The notes beneath the pieces were generated by a model. It was not told the origin of the DNA, did not search any database, and saw only the letters and a list, made by a program, of their open reading frames with translations. Made by a program: the position numbers and the translations under genes. DNA of 64,000 bases. Source: Micromonospora trifolii (lineage in GTDB: Bacteria > Actinomycetota > Actinomycetes > Mycobacteriales > Micromonosporaceae). Shown in pieces: positions 16,485 to 25,525 of the stretch (positions are counted from its first letter, which is position 1; every line of letters begins with the position of its first letter). The stretch covers positions 141,094 to 205,093 of the forward strand of contig NZ_JAKKFD010000017.1 in assembly GCF_022229005.1 (NCBI RefSeq). The letters run 5' to 3'.

Positions 16485-18608
16485 GTGCGGATGTCCGGAC
16501 GGGGCGGCAAGGCCACGCTGATCGCGGTGGCGGTCGTGCTGGCCTGGTTGGTGATCGGCGGCGTGTCCGGCCCGTTCGCGGGGCGCCTCAGCGAGGTCGC
16601 CACCAACGACAACGCCGCCTTCCTGCCCACCGACGCCGAGGCGACCCGCGCCCAGGACCTCGCCGGCGAGTTCGTCGACCGGCAGACCATCCCGGCGCTG
16701 GTCGTCTACGAACGGCCCACCGGGATCACCGACGCGGACCGGCAGCGGGTGAGCGCCGACGCCGCCCGGTTCGCCCAGATCCCCGGTGTGGTCACCCCGC
16801 TGCCCCCACCCATACCGAGCGCCGACGGCCAGGCACTCCAGGTCGTCGTACCGGTGGACGACGCCGAGGGCGAGGAGATCGGCGCCGTCGTCGAGAAACT
16901 GCGCGACATCACCGGCGGTGACCGGGACGGGCTCACCGTGGACGTCTCCGGCCCGGCCGGCCTGCTCGCCGACCTGATCGAGGTCTTCTCCGCCATCGAC
17001 GGACCACTGCTGCTGGTCACCCTGGTCGTGGTGCTGGTCATCCTGCTGATCGTCTACCGCAGCCCGGTCCTCTGGATCTTCCCGCTGCTCGCCGCCGGGA
17101 TGTCGTACGCCCTCGCCTCGGTCTTCGTCTACCTGCTCGCCGACGCGGACGTGGTCAAGCTCAACGGGCAGGCCCAGGGCATCCTCACCGTGCTGGTCTT
17201 CGGCGCCGGCACCGACTACGCGCTGCTGCTGATCGCCCGCTACCGGGAGGAGCTGCACCGGCACGACCGCCCGTGGGACGCCATGAAGACCGCCTGGAAG
17301 GGCGCCGCGCCGGCCATCATCGCCTCCGGCGGCACTGTCATCGTCAGCCTGCTCTGCCTGCTGCTGTCCAGCCTCAACTCCAACCGGGCGCTCGGACCGG
17401 TCGCCGCCATCGGCATCGCCGCCACGCTGCTGGTGATGCTCACCTTCCTACCCGCACTGCTGGTGCTCGGCGGACGATGGGCGTTCTGGCCCCGACGACC
17501 CCCAGCCGACCAGGCCGACCCGCGGGCCGAACACGGCATCTGGAGCCGCATCGCCGGCTTCGTGGCCCGACACGCCCGCCCGATCTGGCTGACCACCGCC
17601 GTCGTGCTGGCCCTGCTGACCCTCGGCCTCACCCAACTCGGCGCCACCACCCTCGGCCAGTCCGACCTGTTCACCCAGCGCACCGACTCGGTCGACGGTC
17701 AGGAGGTGATCTCCCGCCACTACCCGGCCGGCACCGGCAGCCCGGCCACCATCTTCACCACCCAACAGACCGCCCGGCAGATCGCCCAGGTGGCGAAGGA
17801 CGTGCCCGGCGTCGCCGACGTCCGCCCTCTCCCGGCCGGCCCGCAGACCGGCCCACCCGAGGAGAACGCCGCCCCGAAGGTCGTCGACGGGCGGGTGCAG
17901 CTGGAGGCGACCCTGGCCGACCCACCCGACAGCGACGGCGCCGAGCGGACCATCCGCGAGCTGCGGGTGGCCGTACACCAGGTGCCCGGCGCGGACGCGG
18001 TGGTCGGCGGCTTCACAGCGATCAACGTGGACACCTCGGACGCCGCGAAGCGCGACCAGAACGTCATCATCCCGGTGGTGCTGGTGGTCATCGCTGTCAT
18101 CCTGGCCCTGCTGCTGCGTGCCCTGCTCGCCCCGCTGCTGCTGATCGCCACAGTGCTGCTCAGCTTCGCGGCGACCCTCGGCCTCTGCGCGCTGCTGTTC
18201 CGCCACGTCTTCGACTTCCCCGGCGTGGACTCGGCGTTCCCGCTGTTCGCGTTCGTCTTCCTGGTCGCGCTCGGCATCGACTACAACATCTTCCTGATGA
18301 GCCGGGTCCGCGAAGAATCGGTCAAGCGCGGCACCCGCGCCGGGGTGCTCGCCGGCCTCGCCGTCACCGGCGGGGTGATCACCTCCGCCGGCATCGTGCT
18401 CGCCGCGACGTTCTCCGCCCTCGCCGTCCTGCCACTGGTGGTGCTCGTCGAACTGGGTACGGCGGTCGCGATCGGGGTACTGATCGACACCATCATCGTC
18501 CGGTCGCTGCTGGTGCCCGCACTCGCGTACGACATCGGACCGAAGATCTGGTGGCCGGGCCGGTTGTCAGGGGCGAACGGTGAGCGGGAGGCGCGCGGTG
18601 CTGGCTGA
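16485..18608 (+). CDS. MMPL/RND-family membrane transporter
   Basis: A 707-aa MMPL-family protein with about twelve membrane segments in two halves: one N-terminal helix, a roughly 130-aa exported loop, five helices including VLVFGAGTDYALLLIARYREEL, a central cytoplasmic stretch near residue 330, and the repeat unit with ALGIDYNIFLMSRVREE. The Gly-x-Asp-Tyr signatures of both halves, needed for proton coupling in MmpL3-type transporters, are present. Such pumps export lipids, siderophores or drugs. GTG 16485 and ATG 16491 are both possible starts. The stop overlaps the FAD enzyme gene by 11 bp, so the two are probably co-expressed. Confidence 0.9.
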   Translation: MRMSGRGGKATLIAVAVVLAWLVIGGVSGPFAGRLSEVATNDNAAFLPTDAEATRAQDLAGEFVDRQTIPALVVYERPTGITDADRQRVSADAARFAQIPGVVTPLPPPIPSADGQALQVVVPVDDAEGEEIGAVVEKLRDITGGDRDGLTVDVSGPAGLLADLIEVFSAIDGPLLLVTLVVVLVILLIVYRSPVLWIFPLLAAGMSYALASVFVYLLADADVVKLNGQAQGILTVLVFGAGTDYALLLIARYREELHRHDRPWDAMKTAWKGAAPAIIASGGTVIVSLLCLLLSSLNSNRALGPVAAIGIAATLLVMLTFLPALLVLGGRWAFWPRRPPADQADPRAEHGIWSRIAGFVARHARPIWLTTAVVLALLTLGLTQLGATTLGQSDLFTQRTDSVDGQEVISRHYPAGTGSPATIFTTQQTARQIAQVAKDVPGVADVRPLPAGPQTGPPEENAAPKVVDGRVQLEATLADPPDSDGAERTIRELRVAVHQVPGADAVVGGFTAINVDTSDAAKRDQNVIIPVVLVVIAVILALLLRALLAPLLLIATVLLSFAATLGLCALLFRHVFDFPGVDSAFPLFAFVFLVALGIDYNIFLMSRVREESVKRGTRAGVLAGLAVTGGVITSAGIVLAATFSALAVLPLVVLVELGTAVAIGVLIDTIIVRSLLVPALAYDIGPKIWWPGRLSGANGEREARGAG

Positions 18609-19836
18609 AACCGATGTGGTCATCGTCGGCGGCGGCCTGGCCGGCCTCGCCGCCGCCCGCCGCCTGCACCGAGCCGGCGTGCCCTGGCGGCTGGTGGAGG
18701 CCGAGGGTCGGCTCGGCGGCCGAGTCGCCACCGACGTGCTCGACGGACACCTCATCGACCGGGGCTTCCAGGTGCTCAACACCGCCTACCCCCGGCTCGG
18801 CACGCTGCTCGACACCGACCAGCTCAACCTCGGCTACTTCACCTCCGGGGTGCTGGTCCGCAAGGGCGACAAGCTGCTGCGGCTGGTCAACCCGCTGCGC
18901 GAGCCGACCGGTGGGCCCGGCACCGCGCTCGCCGGGGTCGGCTCCCTGCTCGACCGGCTGCGCTTCGCCGCGCTCGCCACCGGCTGCGCCACACTGCCTG
19001 CGTCCCGGCTGCTCGCCGCGCCGGAAACCACCAGCGAGACGGCGCTGCGTCGCGCCGGCCTCTCCGACGCCATCATCGAGGAGCTGCTGCGACCGTTCCT
19101 GTCCGGTGTGTTCATCGACCGGGAACTCTCCACCTCCAGTCACGTCCTGGCGATGGTGCTGCGCTCCTTCGCCCGCGGCCGGATCGGCCTGCCCGCCGAA
19201 GGGATGGCCGCGCTGCCCCGGGCCATCGCCGCACCGCTGCCCGCCGACCTGCTCGACCTGGACACCCCCGTCGCGGAGGTCACCCCGGGCCGGGTCCGCA
19301 CCCAGGCCGGCGACATCCGCTGCCGCGCCGTCGTGGTCGCCGTCGACCCGCCCGCCGCGGCCGCGCTGCTGCCGGCCCTGGCGACGGTACGCATGCACAG
19401 CTACACCACCTACTACCACAGCGCGCCCGAGCCGCCGCTCACCGAACCGATCCTGCTCGTCGACGGCGACCGACGCGAACTCGTCGCCAACACAGTGGTG
19501 CTCAGCAACGCCGCCGCGACGTACGCGCCCGCCGGACGGCACCTGATCGCCACCTCGGTGGTCGGCCCGACGGCCCCACCCGAGCCGACCATCCGGGCCG
19601 AGTTGACCCGGCTGTACGGCCGCTCCACCGCCGACTGGACCCACCTCACCACAGTGGCCATCCCCGAGGCGCTACCCGCCGCGCCACCACCACAGGGACG
19701 GCTGCGCAAACCGGTGGCGTTGGGGGAGGGCCTGTTCGTGGCCGGTGACCACCGGGACAGCCCATCGATCCAGGGCGCTCTCACCAGCGGCTGGCGCGCC
19801 GCCGGCGCCGTGCTGGACGAGCTGCGCGCCGGCTGA
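18598..19836 (+). CDS. NAD(P)/FAD-dependent oxidoreductase (amine oxidase / protoporphyrinogen oxidase-like)
   Basis: A 412-aa flavoprotein. VVIVGGGLAGLAAARRL at residues 5-21 is the Rossmann FAD site, followed by VEAEGRLGGRVATD, the GRxGGR motif of flavin amine oxidases and desaturases. LFVAGDHRDSPSIQGALTSGWRAA near 380-402 is the C-terminal FAD-contacting motif. The substrate is unknown; carotenoid desaturase-like or amine substrates are possible. GTG 18598 is preferred since GGGAGG precedes it; GTG 18580 would extend the protein by 6 residues. It follows a lipid- or metabolite-type exporter with which it may share a pathway. Confidence 0.85.
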   Translation: MLAETDVVIVGGGLAGLAAARRLHRAGVPWRLVEAEGRLGGRVATDVLDGHLIDRGFQVLNTAYPRLGTLLDTDQLNLGYFTSGVLVRKGDKLLRLVNPLREPTGGPGTALAGVGSLLDRLRFAALATGCATLPASRLLAAPETTSETALRRAGLSDAIIEELLRPFLSGVFIDRELSTSSHVLAMVLRSFARGRIGLPAEGMAALPRAIAAPLPADLLDLDTPVAEVTPGRVRTQAGDIRCRAVVVAVDPPAAAALLPALATVRMHSYTTYYHSAPEPPLTEPILLVDGDRRELVANTVVLSNAAATYAPAGRHLIATSVVGPTAPPEPTIRAELTRLYGRSTADWTHLTTVAIPEALPAAPPPQGRLRKPVALGEGLFVAGDHRDSPSIQGALTSGWRAAGAVLDELRAG

Positions 19837-19957
19837 CAGGCGTACCCGAGCACGCTGTTATATTCCTGTTGCCCATCGTGCTGGCGCAGGCGTGGGCGCC
19901 GGCCGGCTCGATGCTGGCTGCTGGTCGCCGAGCGGGATAAGATCCGGCGCGGTGTTC

Positions 19958-20034
19958 GGGGCGGTAGCTCAGCCGGTTAGAGCAGGGGACTCATAATCCC
20001 TCGGTCGCGGGTTCGAGTCCCGCCCGCCCCACCA
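19958..20034 (+). tRNA. tRNA with CAT anticodon, probably elongator tRNA-Met
   Basis: The acceptor stem GGGGCGG/CCGCCCC is perfect, the anticodon loop is CTCATAA, the T arm is GCGGG-TTCGAGT-CCCGC and CCA is encoded. The anticodon CAT fits elongator Met or lysidine-modified Ile2; the G-rich acceptor resembles actinobacterial Met more than Ile2. The A-U-free first pair excludes initiator-type features. A low-GC gene pair begins about 225 bp downstream. Confidence 0.9.
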
Positions 20035-20260
20035 ACCGCGCCAGTGTGCGAACGGTGGCTTCTTCGGATGCTGATCTTGCTAACTTTGACCGAAGAGCCG
20101 ATGAGCCAATCCCCAGAAGGTCGACAAGGCCACCACTGGCGGACCGATTTGGTGTCCGGCCGTCTCCAACCTCGATGCCGCTGCACGCCCTTCACTCGCC
20201 AGCTTCCCTCGAGAGTAGAGTTTCCCAGTGGCTCTAGTTGATCTAGAAGGGGGCTCGTAA

Positions 20261-21328
20261 ATGATCTCCGACGCCGCCGAGAATTTGTTAGGCCTTAAGC
20301 TTGACGGTGGATGGCGTGTCCTGAAGAAAATTGAGCCTGGGCCTACGGCCACGGGCGGCAACTTCTGTACGGGCTATTTGGTAGAGAATGAAGACGGATC
20401 TCAAGGTTTCTGCAAGGCTCTCAATCTCGCTCGAGCGCTCACTTCGCCGGATCCGGCCAGGCTGCTTGAGGAACTCACCAAGGCATACAACTTCGAGTGC
20501 GAGGTTTTGGAGAAGTGCGCCGACGCGAAGATGTCACGAGTAGTCTTGGCGGTCGGGAAGGGGGTCGTGGAGGTTCCAGGATTTTACTTCCCGAGGGTGA
20601 ACTACATCATATTTGAGCGAGCTGACGGCGACATCCGTGCGGCGCTGAACTCGGCAGCGCATCTGGATATCGCTATACGCTTAAGGTGCCTTCATCATGT
20701 GGCAACGGGACTCCAACAACTTCATCAACGGCACATCGCGCATCAGGATCTCAAGCCGTCCAATATTCTCGTCTTCTCTCATCAGACTCAGCCGGAACCG
20801 GTTGTCAACAAGATTTCCGACCTTGGCCGGGCGACTGATCGAGCGATCCCCGCACGTCACGATCAATTCGGGATTGCTGGCGACCCTAGTTATGCTCCTC
20901 CAGAGCAGTTGTACGGAGATACGCCCACAGACTTCGGAGCACGCAGGCTGGCATGTGACCTCTATCAACTTGGTAGCCTAATTGCGTTCATGTTCACAGG
21001 CGTGTCTATTAACGCCTTACTCTTTCAGGAACTGCACCCGATGCACACGTGGCGAAATTGGACAGGTACGTACAACGAAGCTCTCCCCTATGTTCGCGAC
21101 GCCTTCGGTCGTGCGGTGGGTCGTATATCTTCAGATATGCCCCACCAAATAAAGACTGATGTCGCTGAGTTGATCGGGTATCTCTGCGAACCGGATCCAC
21201 ATTTGCGTGGGCATCCGGTGAGTCGGCGTCAGCAGGCTGGAAACCCCTACAGCCTCGTTAGATTTATCAGCCGGCTCGACCTTCTGACACGCAAGGCGGA
21301 GATCGAACTTCAGCGAGGTGTCCGATGA
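20261..21328 (+). CDS. Hanks-type serine/threonine protein kinase-like protein
   Basis: A 355-aa single-domain kinase with no membrane segment. Lys52 (GFCKAL) fits the ATP-contacting lysine. The catalytic loop HQDLKPSN starts at residue 161, with Asp163, Lys165 and Asn168 in place. The metal-binding motif is DLG (187-189) instead of DFG, and the APE motif is PPE near 213. The glycine loop is degenerate. The residues needed for phosphotransfer are therefore present with altered surroundings. Codon 10 and at least two others are TTA. It overlaps the TPR gene by 4 bp (ATGA), so the two products probably work together. Its role is not known; a regulatory or defence pair is possible. Confidence 0.8.
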   Translation: MISDAAENLLGLKLDGGWRVLKKIEPGPTATGGNFCTGYLVENEDGSQGFCKALNLARALTSPDPARLLEELTKAYNFECEVLEKCADAKMSRVVLAVGKGVVEVPGFYFPRVNYIIFERADGDIRAALNSAAHLDIAIRLRCLHHVATGLQQLHQRHIAHQDLKPSNILVFSHQTQPEPVVNKISDLGRATDRAIPARHDQFGIAGDPSYAPPEQLYGDTPTDFGARRLACDLYQLGSLIAFMFTGVSINALLFQELHPMHTWRNWTGTYNEALPYVRDAFGRAVGRISSDMPHQIKTDVAELIGYLCEPDPHLRGHPVSRRQQAGNPYSLVRFISRLDLLTRKAEIELQRGVR

Positions 21329-22854
21329 CCGCTTCTCGTAGCGATACTCCTCGCGACGTACTTCCGCGCTGGCGTCAGTGGGGGCTTGCGAGTCGCAGTG
21401 GAGAACTAGATCCGCTGCGAGTGAAAGAAAGTTTGCAGGCGCCGGTTGATTTCCTAGCCGAGCATGAACATGCGTTTCATGAGCGGCCGGGGGTCTATAC
21501 CGCTGGCGATCTGCTGTCGTCGGCTGCAATCATGGAAATCTCGTCTCCGTCAATCGATCGTGCTGCAGAGGTGGTGCTGCGGAGCCAAGAGCATCCCGGG
21601 GCCGTCCGGCGTCTCGCTGAACGTGCCCAAGCCGGCTGGCAATCTGATATCGAGGTTTCTAAAAACCCGCCTCAGCTCGAATCCGACCACGCCCAGAGGA
21701 GAGTTGCCCAGCTACGCCGCATTCTCTCCCGCGAGCCGCGCAACTCCATTCGTTGGGCTGATCTCGCGCGGGCTTACGCTACGCTGGGCTATAGCGATTC
21801 TGCGAGCAGGGCCATGACTGTTGCTCTGCAGATTGGCCCGATTAACCGTTTCTTGTTGCGGGCCGCCACTCGGTTGGATCTTTATCGGGAGGATCCCGAC
21901 CACGCAATCTACATGCTGAACAGGCATGCGTCACATCTGTCCGATCCTTGGGTGCTCGCTGCGGAGATTGCAACATCCACGTCAATGGATCGCAGCTCGA
22001 AGCATATGCGCCGTGCGCGCAAAGTGATTGACAATAGGGAACTGCCACCTTGGCATATAAGCGAACTGGCGAGCGCTCTTTCTGCTGTTGAACTACGTGC
22101 CGGCCGCGTGAAGCAAGCTCGCAAACTCTTGACCGTCTCGCTCGAAAATCCAACTGATAATGCGCTCGCCCAAGCTGAATGGTCATCCACTCATGGAGTG
22201 GTGGTTCCCGACTTACAGGAAAGTCGGTCAGACCTCCTCGATGCCCCTACTGGATACGAAGCTCGCGCTCTGTATTTCGCGAGTCGCGGAGACTATGATC
22301 TGGCCGTATCGAATGCGATTCAATGGCTGGCTGATCAGCCATTCGCGATGGATGCTGCCGTCTTTACATCATATACTGCCTCCGTGCTCGCAGATGACCA
22401 TGAGACGGCTGCCTACGCAGCCGGGATCGGACTTCGAGCTTACCCGCACGACAATCTTCTTCTGAACAATCTTGCGTTCGCGTGTGCACGCTTGGGCCGT
22501 CTTGAGGATGCCCAGGACGCCTTGTCTAGAATGAGGTTGACGAATGATGAAGAAATGAGTGCGGCGATCGCCTCCGCGACGCTTGGCCTTGTTTCGTTGA
22601 GAGTCGGGAATGTGGAAGAGGGGCGGAATCTGTATAGGACTTCTGTGCGCTCTCTTGAGCACATGAAGTACGATGAGTCTGCGGCCTTGGCCGCACTGTT
22701 TTGGTGCGAAGAGGAGCTGAGAATTGGTGAAGTGGAGGTATTGCGCGAGGTTTCAAAGAAGGCTACGGAATTGGCAAAAGCTTGTCCAAGTGCCGCCGTC
22801 AAGACGCGGCTTCGTAAGCTGTCGATGCAGGACCCTTCCATCTTGGGCCGATAG
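21325..22854 (+). CDS. TPR-like helical repeat protein partnered with a kinase
   Basis: A 509-aa soluble protein. From about residue 120 it shows successive helix-turn-helix units of TPR type, such as IRWADLARAYATLGYSDSAS and YEARALYFASRGDYDLAVSN, with further repeats (LLLNNLAFACARLGRLEDAQ) near 375. The N-terminal 110 residues do not resemble a known domain to me; SAAIMEISSPSIDRAAEVVL is in this part. TPR proteins usually bind other proteins, so it may be the kinase substrate, scaffold or target sensor. The codon usage is as A/T-rich as the kinase gene. It ends about 100 bp before the convergent XRE gene. Confidence 0.75.
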   Translation: MTASRSDTPRDVLPRWRQWGLASRSGELDPLRVKESLQAPVDFLAEHEHAFHERPGVYTAGDLLSSAAIMEISSPSIDRAAEVVLRSQEHPGAVRRLAERAQAGWQSDIEVSKNPPQLESDHAQRRVAQLRRILSREPRNSIRWADLARAYATLGYSDSASRAMTVALQIGPINRFLLRAATRLDLYREDPDHAIYMLNRHASHLSDPWVLAAEIATSTSMDRSSKHMRRARKVIDNRELPPWHISELASALSAVELRAGRVKQARKLLTVSLENPTDNALAQAEWSSTHGVVVPDLQESRSDLLDAPTGYEARALYFASRGDYDLAVSNAIQWLADQPFAMDAAVFTSYTASVLADDHETAAYAAGIGLRAYPHDNLLLNNLAFACARLGRLEDAQDALSRMRLTNDEEMSAAIASATLGLVSLRVGNVEEGRNLYRTSVRSLEHMKYDESAALAALFWCEEELRIGEVEVLREVSKKATELAKACPSAAVKTRLRKLSMQDPSILGR

Positions 22855-22953
22855 CTTTAATCGGTGCCGCCAGGGCACTGCGCGACATGCTCTCTTCCGC
22901 AGAGTCATTGTTGGGCTTGGAACAGACGACCTGGCGGTGGATGCGAAAATTCG

Positions 22954-24141
22954 TTACCGTATTAATCCGATGCTGGCGGCCAGGCGGGACACGTCGGCCG
23001 CACCGGGTCCGGTGCGGAACACAGCGGTCAGCGCTGCCCGGGCTACGGGACGAATTCGAGTCTCCCAGGTGGCGATCCGATCGGCGGCGACCAGCGCTCG
23101 GCCGGCGGCGCGTACGTCGCCGAGGTCCAGATAGGCGTGCGTGATGTCGATCAGGTGAGCGGCCCGGTGTTCAGCGGGGAGCAGGTGCCAGGCGTTGCCG
23201 CTGGTCACCCGCCGGTGGGTGGTCACGGCCGATTGGTGGTCGCCGGACCACATGGCGACCAGGGCGCGGGCGAGGTCGACAGGTGTGGGACCGAATCCGA
23301 CGCCGTCGCAGTCGTGCTGATGCTGGCCATCGGCGAGGCGAGCCGCGCGCTCGGTGAGTTCGCCCGCCGCGCTGGCGTCCCTGCTGGAGGCGGCAGCGAG
23401 CGCCGCTTCAATCAGGAGCGTCCCCGTCACACCGGGCCGGCGAACGTGGGACGGTGCCAGGTCCAGTTGATGTACGGCGTTGACGGCGGCCGTCATCGCC
23501 AACCGGCCTCGCCCCAGGGCTCGCAGCGCCTGCGCGAGAGAGATCGCCGCAAGGCCGGCACGCAAAGGGTCACCGGAGGCGGCGCTCATTGCCCTATCGG
23601 CGGCCAGCCAGGCGAGGTCCGCCTCGCCGAGCTTGACCAGCGCCTGGGCGGCGAGCCGGTACACCCGTACCAGCAAATCTGCGGTGTCTCCCGGCTGCGT
23701 GCGGCTGTGGCCGAGCAGGTCGGGCAGTAAGCGCAGCACCTGGGGGTGGTGACCGTTGCGGTACGCCGTCCACGCGTACCCCGCTTGGGCATCGAGTTGG
23801 GCCAACGACGGCGCTGGCTTGCCGCTGGCGGGTAGGTCGTAGCGGGCCAGCGCCGCGCGGAGTCGTTCCACGTCGCCGCCGGTGTCGGGGAGTTGCTGGC
23901 GTGGGGCCTTGCCCGCGAGCAGGACATCCGGGGCGACGCCGAGGGCTGCGGCGACCGTCTCGATCACCGAGAGGCGGTCGAGGGTACGTACTCCTCGCTC
24001 GACCTTGTCCACCCAGCTCTTCGACTTGCGGATCCGGTCGGCGAAGACCTGCTGGCTCATGCCCCGAAGTGCGCGCAGTTCCGCCATCCGCCGCCCGATT
24101 GGCGGCTCGTTGCCGTCGCGGCGGGCGGGCTCGGGCGTCAC
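22954..24141 (-). CDS. XRE-family transcriptional regulator with TPR-like C-terminal region
   Basis: A 395-aa regulator. The helix-turn-helix is near residues 14-75 (MAELRALRGMSQQVFADRIRKSKSWVDKVERG). The remaining 300 residues are alanine-rich helical repeats of the type seen in actinomycete HTH-TPR regulators (for example AAQALVKLGEADLAWLAADRAM). The start is taken as GTG because it overlaps the stop of the small upstream gene by 4 bases (GTGA), so translation is coupled. The gene ends at the border of the low-GC island, and its last codons fall in the region where composition changes. Confidence 0.8.
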   Translation of the reverse strand: MTPEPARRDGNEPPIGRRMAELRALRGMSQQVFADRIRKSKSWVDKVERGVRTLDRLSVIETVAAALGVAPDVLLAGKAPRQQLPDTGGDVERLRAALARYDLPASGKPAPSLAQLDAQAGYAWTAYRNGHHPQVLRLLPDLLGHSRTQPGDTADLLVRVYRLAAQALVKLGEADLAWLAADRAMSAASGDPLRAGLAAISLAQALRALGRGRLAMTAAVNAVHQLDLAPSHVRRPGVTGTLLIEAALAAASSRDASAAGELTERAARLADGQHQHDCDGVGFGPTPVDLARALVAMWSGDHQSAVTTHRRVTSGNAWHLLPAEHRAAHLIDITHAYLDLGDVRAAGRALVAADRIATWETRIRPVARAALTAVFRTGPGAADVSRLAASIGLIR

Positions 24142-24284
24142 TCCCGCTCCGGCGACGGCTGGATGGCATCGGTGGCCTCGCCGCAGCGCGGGCACCATCG
24201 CGACTTGACCCGGAAGGCGAGCAGCCCGGCCAGGAACCCGGGCACCAGGCCGCCGAACACGATCGACACGACTTCGGGAACCAT
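24138..24284 (-). CDS. Small membrane protein with C-terminal zinc-ribbon-like motif
   Basis: A 48-aa protein: a hydrophobic helix (VSIVFGGLVPGFLAGLLAF) followed by RVKSRWCPRCGEA with a CxxC pair, then an acidic end. It would place a metal-binding knuckle at the cytoplasmic face of the membrane. Translational coupling (GTGA) to the XRE regulator suggests a shared role, such as tethering or signalling. Starts upstream in the same frame exist, but the ATG here lies shortly after an AAAGCGAG stretch and gives the most natural protein. Function unknown. Confidence 0.55.
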   Translation of the reverse strand: MVPEVVSIVFGGLVPGFLAGLLAFRVKSRWCPRCGEATDAIQPSPERE

Positions 24285-24383
24285 GCGCACGCTCGCTTTC
24301 TGACGACGCCGGGGGTCGGGGGAGTGCCACGCCCGTGACTCACGCTGTGGCCATGTTTCGTTGCTGACGGTCACCAGCGTTGC

Positions 24384-24397
24384 GCATCATGTGATGC
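24384..24397. promoter_or_regulatory. Palindromic operator candidate GCATCA-TG-TGATGC
   Basis: A perfect 6-bp inverted repeat with a 2-base spacer lies in the divergent spacer (24285-24481) between the small membrane-protein/XRE unit and the XRE-DUF5753 gene. One of the two flanking HTH regulators could bind it. No other gene fits in this spacer. Confidence 0.4.
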
Positions 24398-24481
24398 AAG
24401 GCAAGAAGATGGCCATGATCGACACGCCGAGCACGTGAGTCAGCGCGCCGGGAAACGCGAGGCACGGCGCAGAATCACGAC

Positions 24482-25330
24482 ATGCCTCGATTCACGCCCG
24501 CGACACCGCGCTCTCGGCGACTGGGCCGGGAGCTGCGCAAGCTCCGCGAAGCCAAGGGTCTGACCGGTGAGGGAGTGGCGGAGACCCTCGCCTGCTCACC
24601 GTCTCGAATCAGTCGGATCGAGTCGGGCGAGATCAGACCTCGGGTCGGCGATGTCATGGAGTTGCTGGTCGCGTACGGCGTCAAGATCGACGAGGAGCCG
24701 GGGGTCTCGCTGCTCGATCAGGCACGCGGTCTGCGCGAGGACGGCTGGTGGCAGCGCCTCGGTGGCAAGTACGCCACCTACATCGCGTACGAGATCGAGG
24801 CAGTGGAACTGAAGAACTTCGAGCCGATGCTCGTGCCCGGTCTACTCCAGACCGAGAGCTATGCCCGCGAGGTCAACGTCATCGGCCGGGAGACCGACCA
24901 GGAGACCATCGACCAGCGGGTTTCCGCCCGGATGACTCGGCAGGAGGTGCTGCGTCGGAAACCGACTCCGCTGCGGATGCACGCCATCCTGTCCGAGGCG
25001 TCCCTGCGCACCGAGGTGGGCGGCCCGGACGTGCTGCGTGAGCAACTCGATCACCTGGTCACCTTGAGTCGGCTGCCGAACGTGACCATCCAGGTGCTGC
25101 GCTTCGAGGCCGGCGCCCACCTGGCGGACAGCAGTGGCTTCGTCCTGCTCAGCTTCGAGCGGGACGAGCCACCACTCGGCTACATCGAGACACTGGCCGG
25201 CGAGCTGTTCCTTGAGTCGAGTCGCGACCTGGCGCGGCTGTCGGCGGCGTACGACAATCTGAGGACGCTGGCGATGTCACCCGCCGAGTCGATCAGGTTC
25301 ATCAAGGAGCTGAGCAAGCATGGAACGTAA
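24482..25330 (+). CDS. XRE-family regulator with DUF5753 domain
   Basis: A 282-aa regulator of the type very abundant in streptomycetes and relatives. HTH at residues about 14-66 (ELRKLREAKGLTGEGVAETLACSPSRISRIESGE), then the DUF5753 domain (about 95-275; EPMLVPGLLQTESYAR, VLRFEAGAH, FVLLSFE). These proteins pair with DUF397 proteins, one of which follows with an 11-bp overlap. Such pairs control differentiation or antibiotic production in a few studied cases. The start ATG gives the standard N-terminus for the family. Confidence 0.9.
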   Translation: MPRFTPATPRSRRLGRELRKLREAKGLTGEGVAETLACSPSRISRIESGEIRPRVGDVMELLVAYGVKIDEEPGVSLLDQARGLREDGWWQRLGGKYATYIAYEIEAVELKNFEPMLVPGLLQTESYAREVNVIGRETDQETIDQRVSARMTRQEVLRRKPTPLRMHAILSEASLRTEVGGPDVLREQLDHLVTLSRLPNVTIQVLRFEAGAHLADSSGFVLLSFERDEPPLGYIETLAGELFLESSRDLARLSAAYDNLRTLAMSPAESIRFIKELSKHGT

Positions 25331-25508
25331 CGCCTGGCGTACGTCGAGCCGTTCCGGCAGCAACGGCCAGTGTGTGGAGGTGCGCGACCGGCGCGTCCAG
25401 GTCGACGTTCGCGACTCCAAGGCGCCCGATGCCGGGACGCTGAGCTTCGCACCTGCCGCCTGGGACGCGTTCGTCGACACGATCAAAACGAACGCCTGCC
25501 GCCCCTGA
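25320..25508 (+). CDS. DUF397 domain protein
   Basis: A 62-aa protein with the complete DUF397 pattern: WRTSSRSGSNGQCVEV, VDVRDSK, then LSFAPAAWDAFVDTIK. Small DUF397 proteins act as partners or antagonists of the adjacent XRE-DUF5753 regulator. It overlaps that gene by 11 bp, so both are made together. Length is normal for the family. Confidence 0.9.
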   Translation: MERNAWRTSSRSGSNGQCVEVRDRRVQVDVRDSKAPDAGTLSFAPAAWDAFVDTIKTNACRP

Positions 25509-25525
25509 CCCGGCAGGACGGTGGC

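Larger units (their letters stand above)
20035..22953. other. Low-GC accessory island next to a tRNA gene
   Basis: Base composition falls clearly below the flanks through this stretch, with frequent A/T-ending codons and TTA codons absent from most of the window. It starts directly after the CAT tRNA and holds only a kinase-like gene and a TPR-like gene before GC rises again inside the XRE regulator. I found no second copy of the tRNA 3' end in the window, so an integrase-type att site is not supported. The 20035-20260 leader shows no other gene; AGAAGGGGG at 20244-20252 is the kinase ribosome-binding site. Confidence 0.6.

Noticed and set aside
20035..22953. Integrative element with att sites at the CAT tRNA
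   Set aside because: No integrase gene and no second copy of the tRNA 3' end was found in the window, so only the composition shift is reported.
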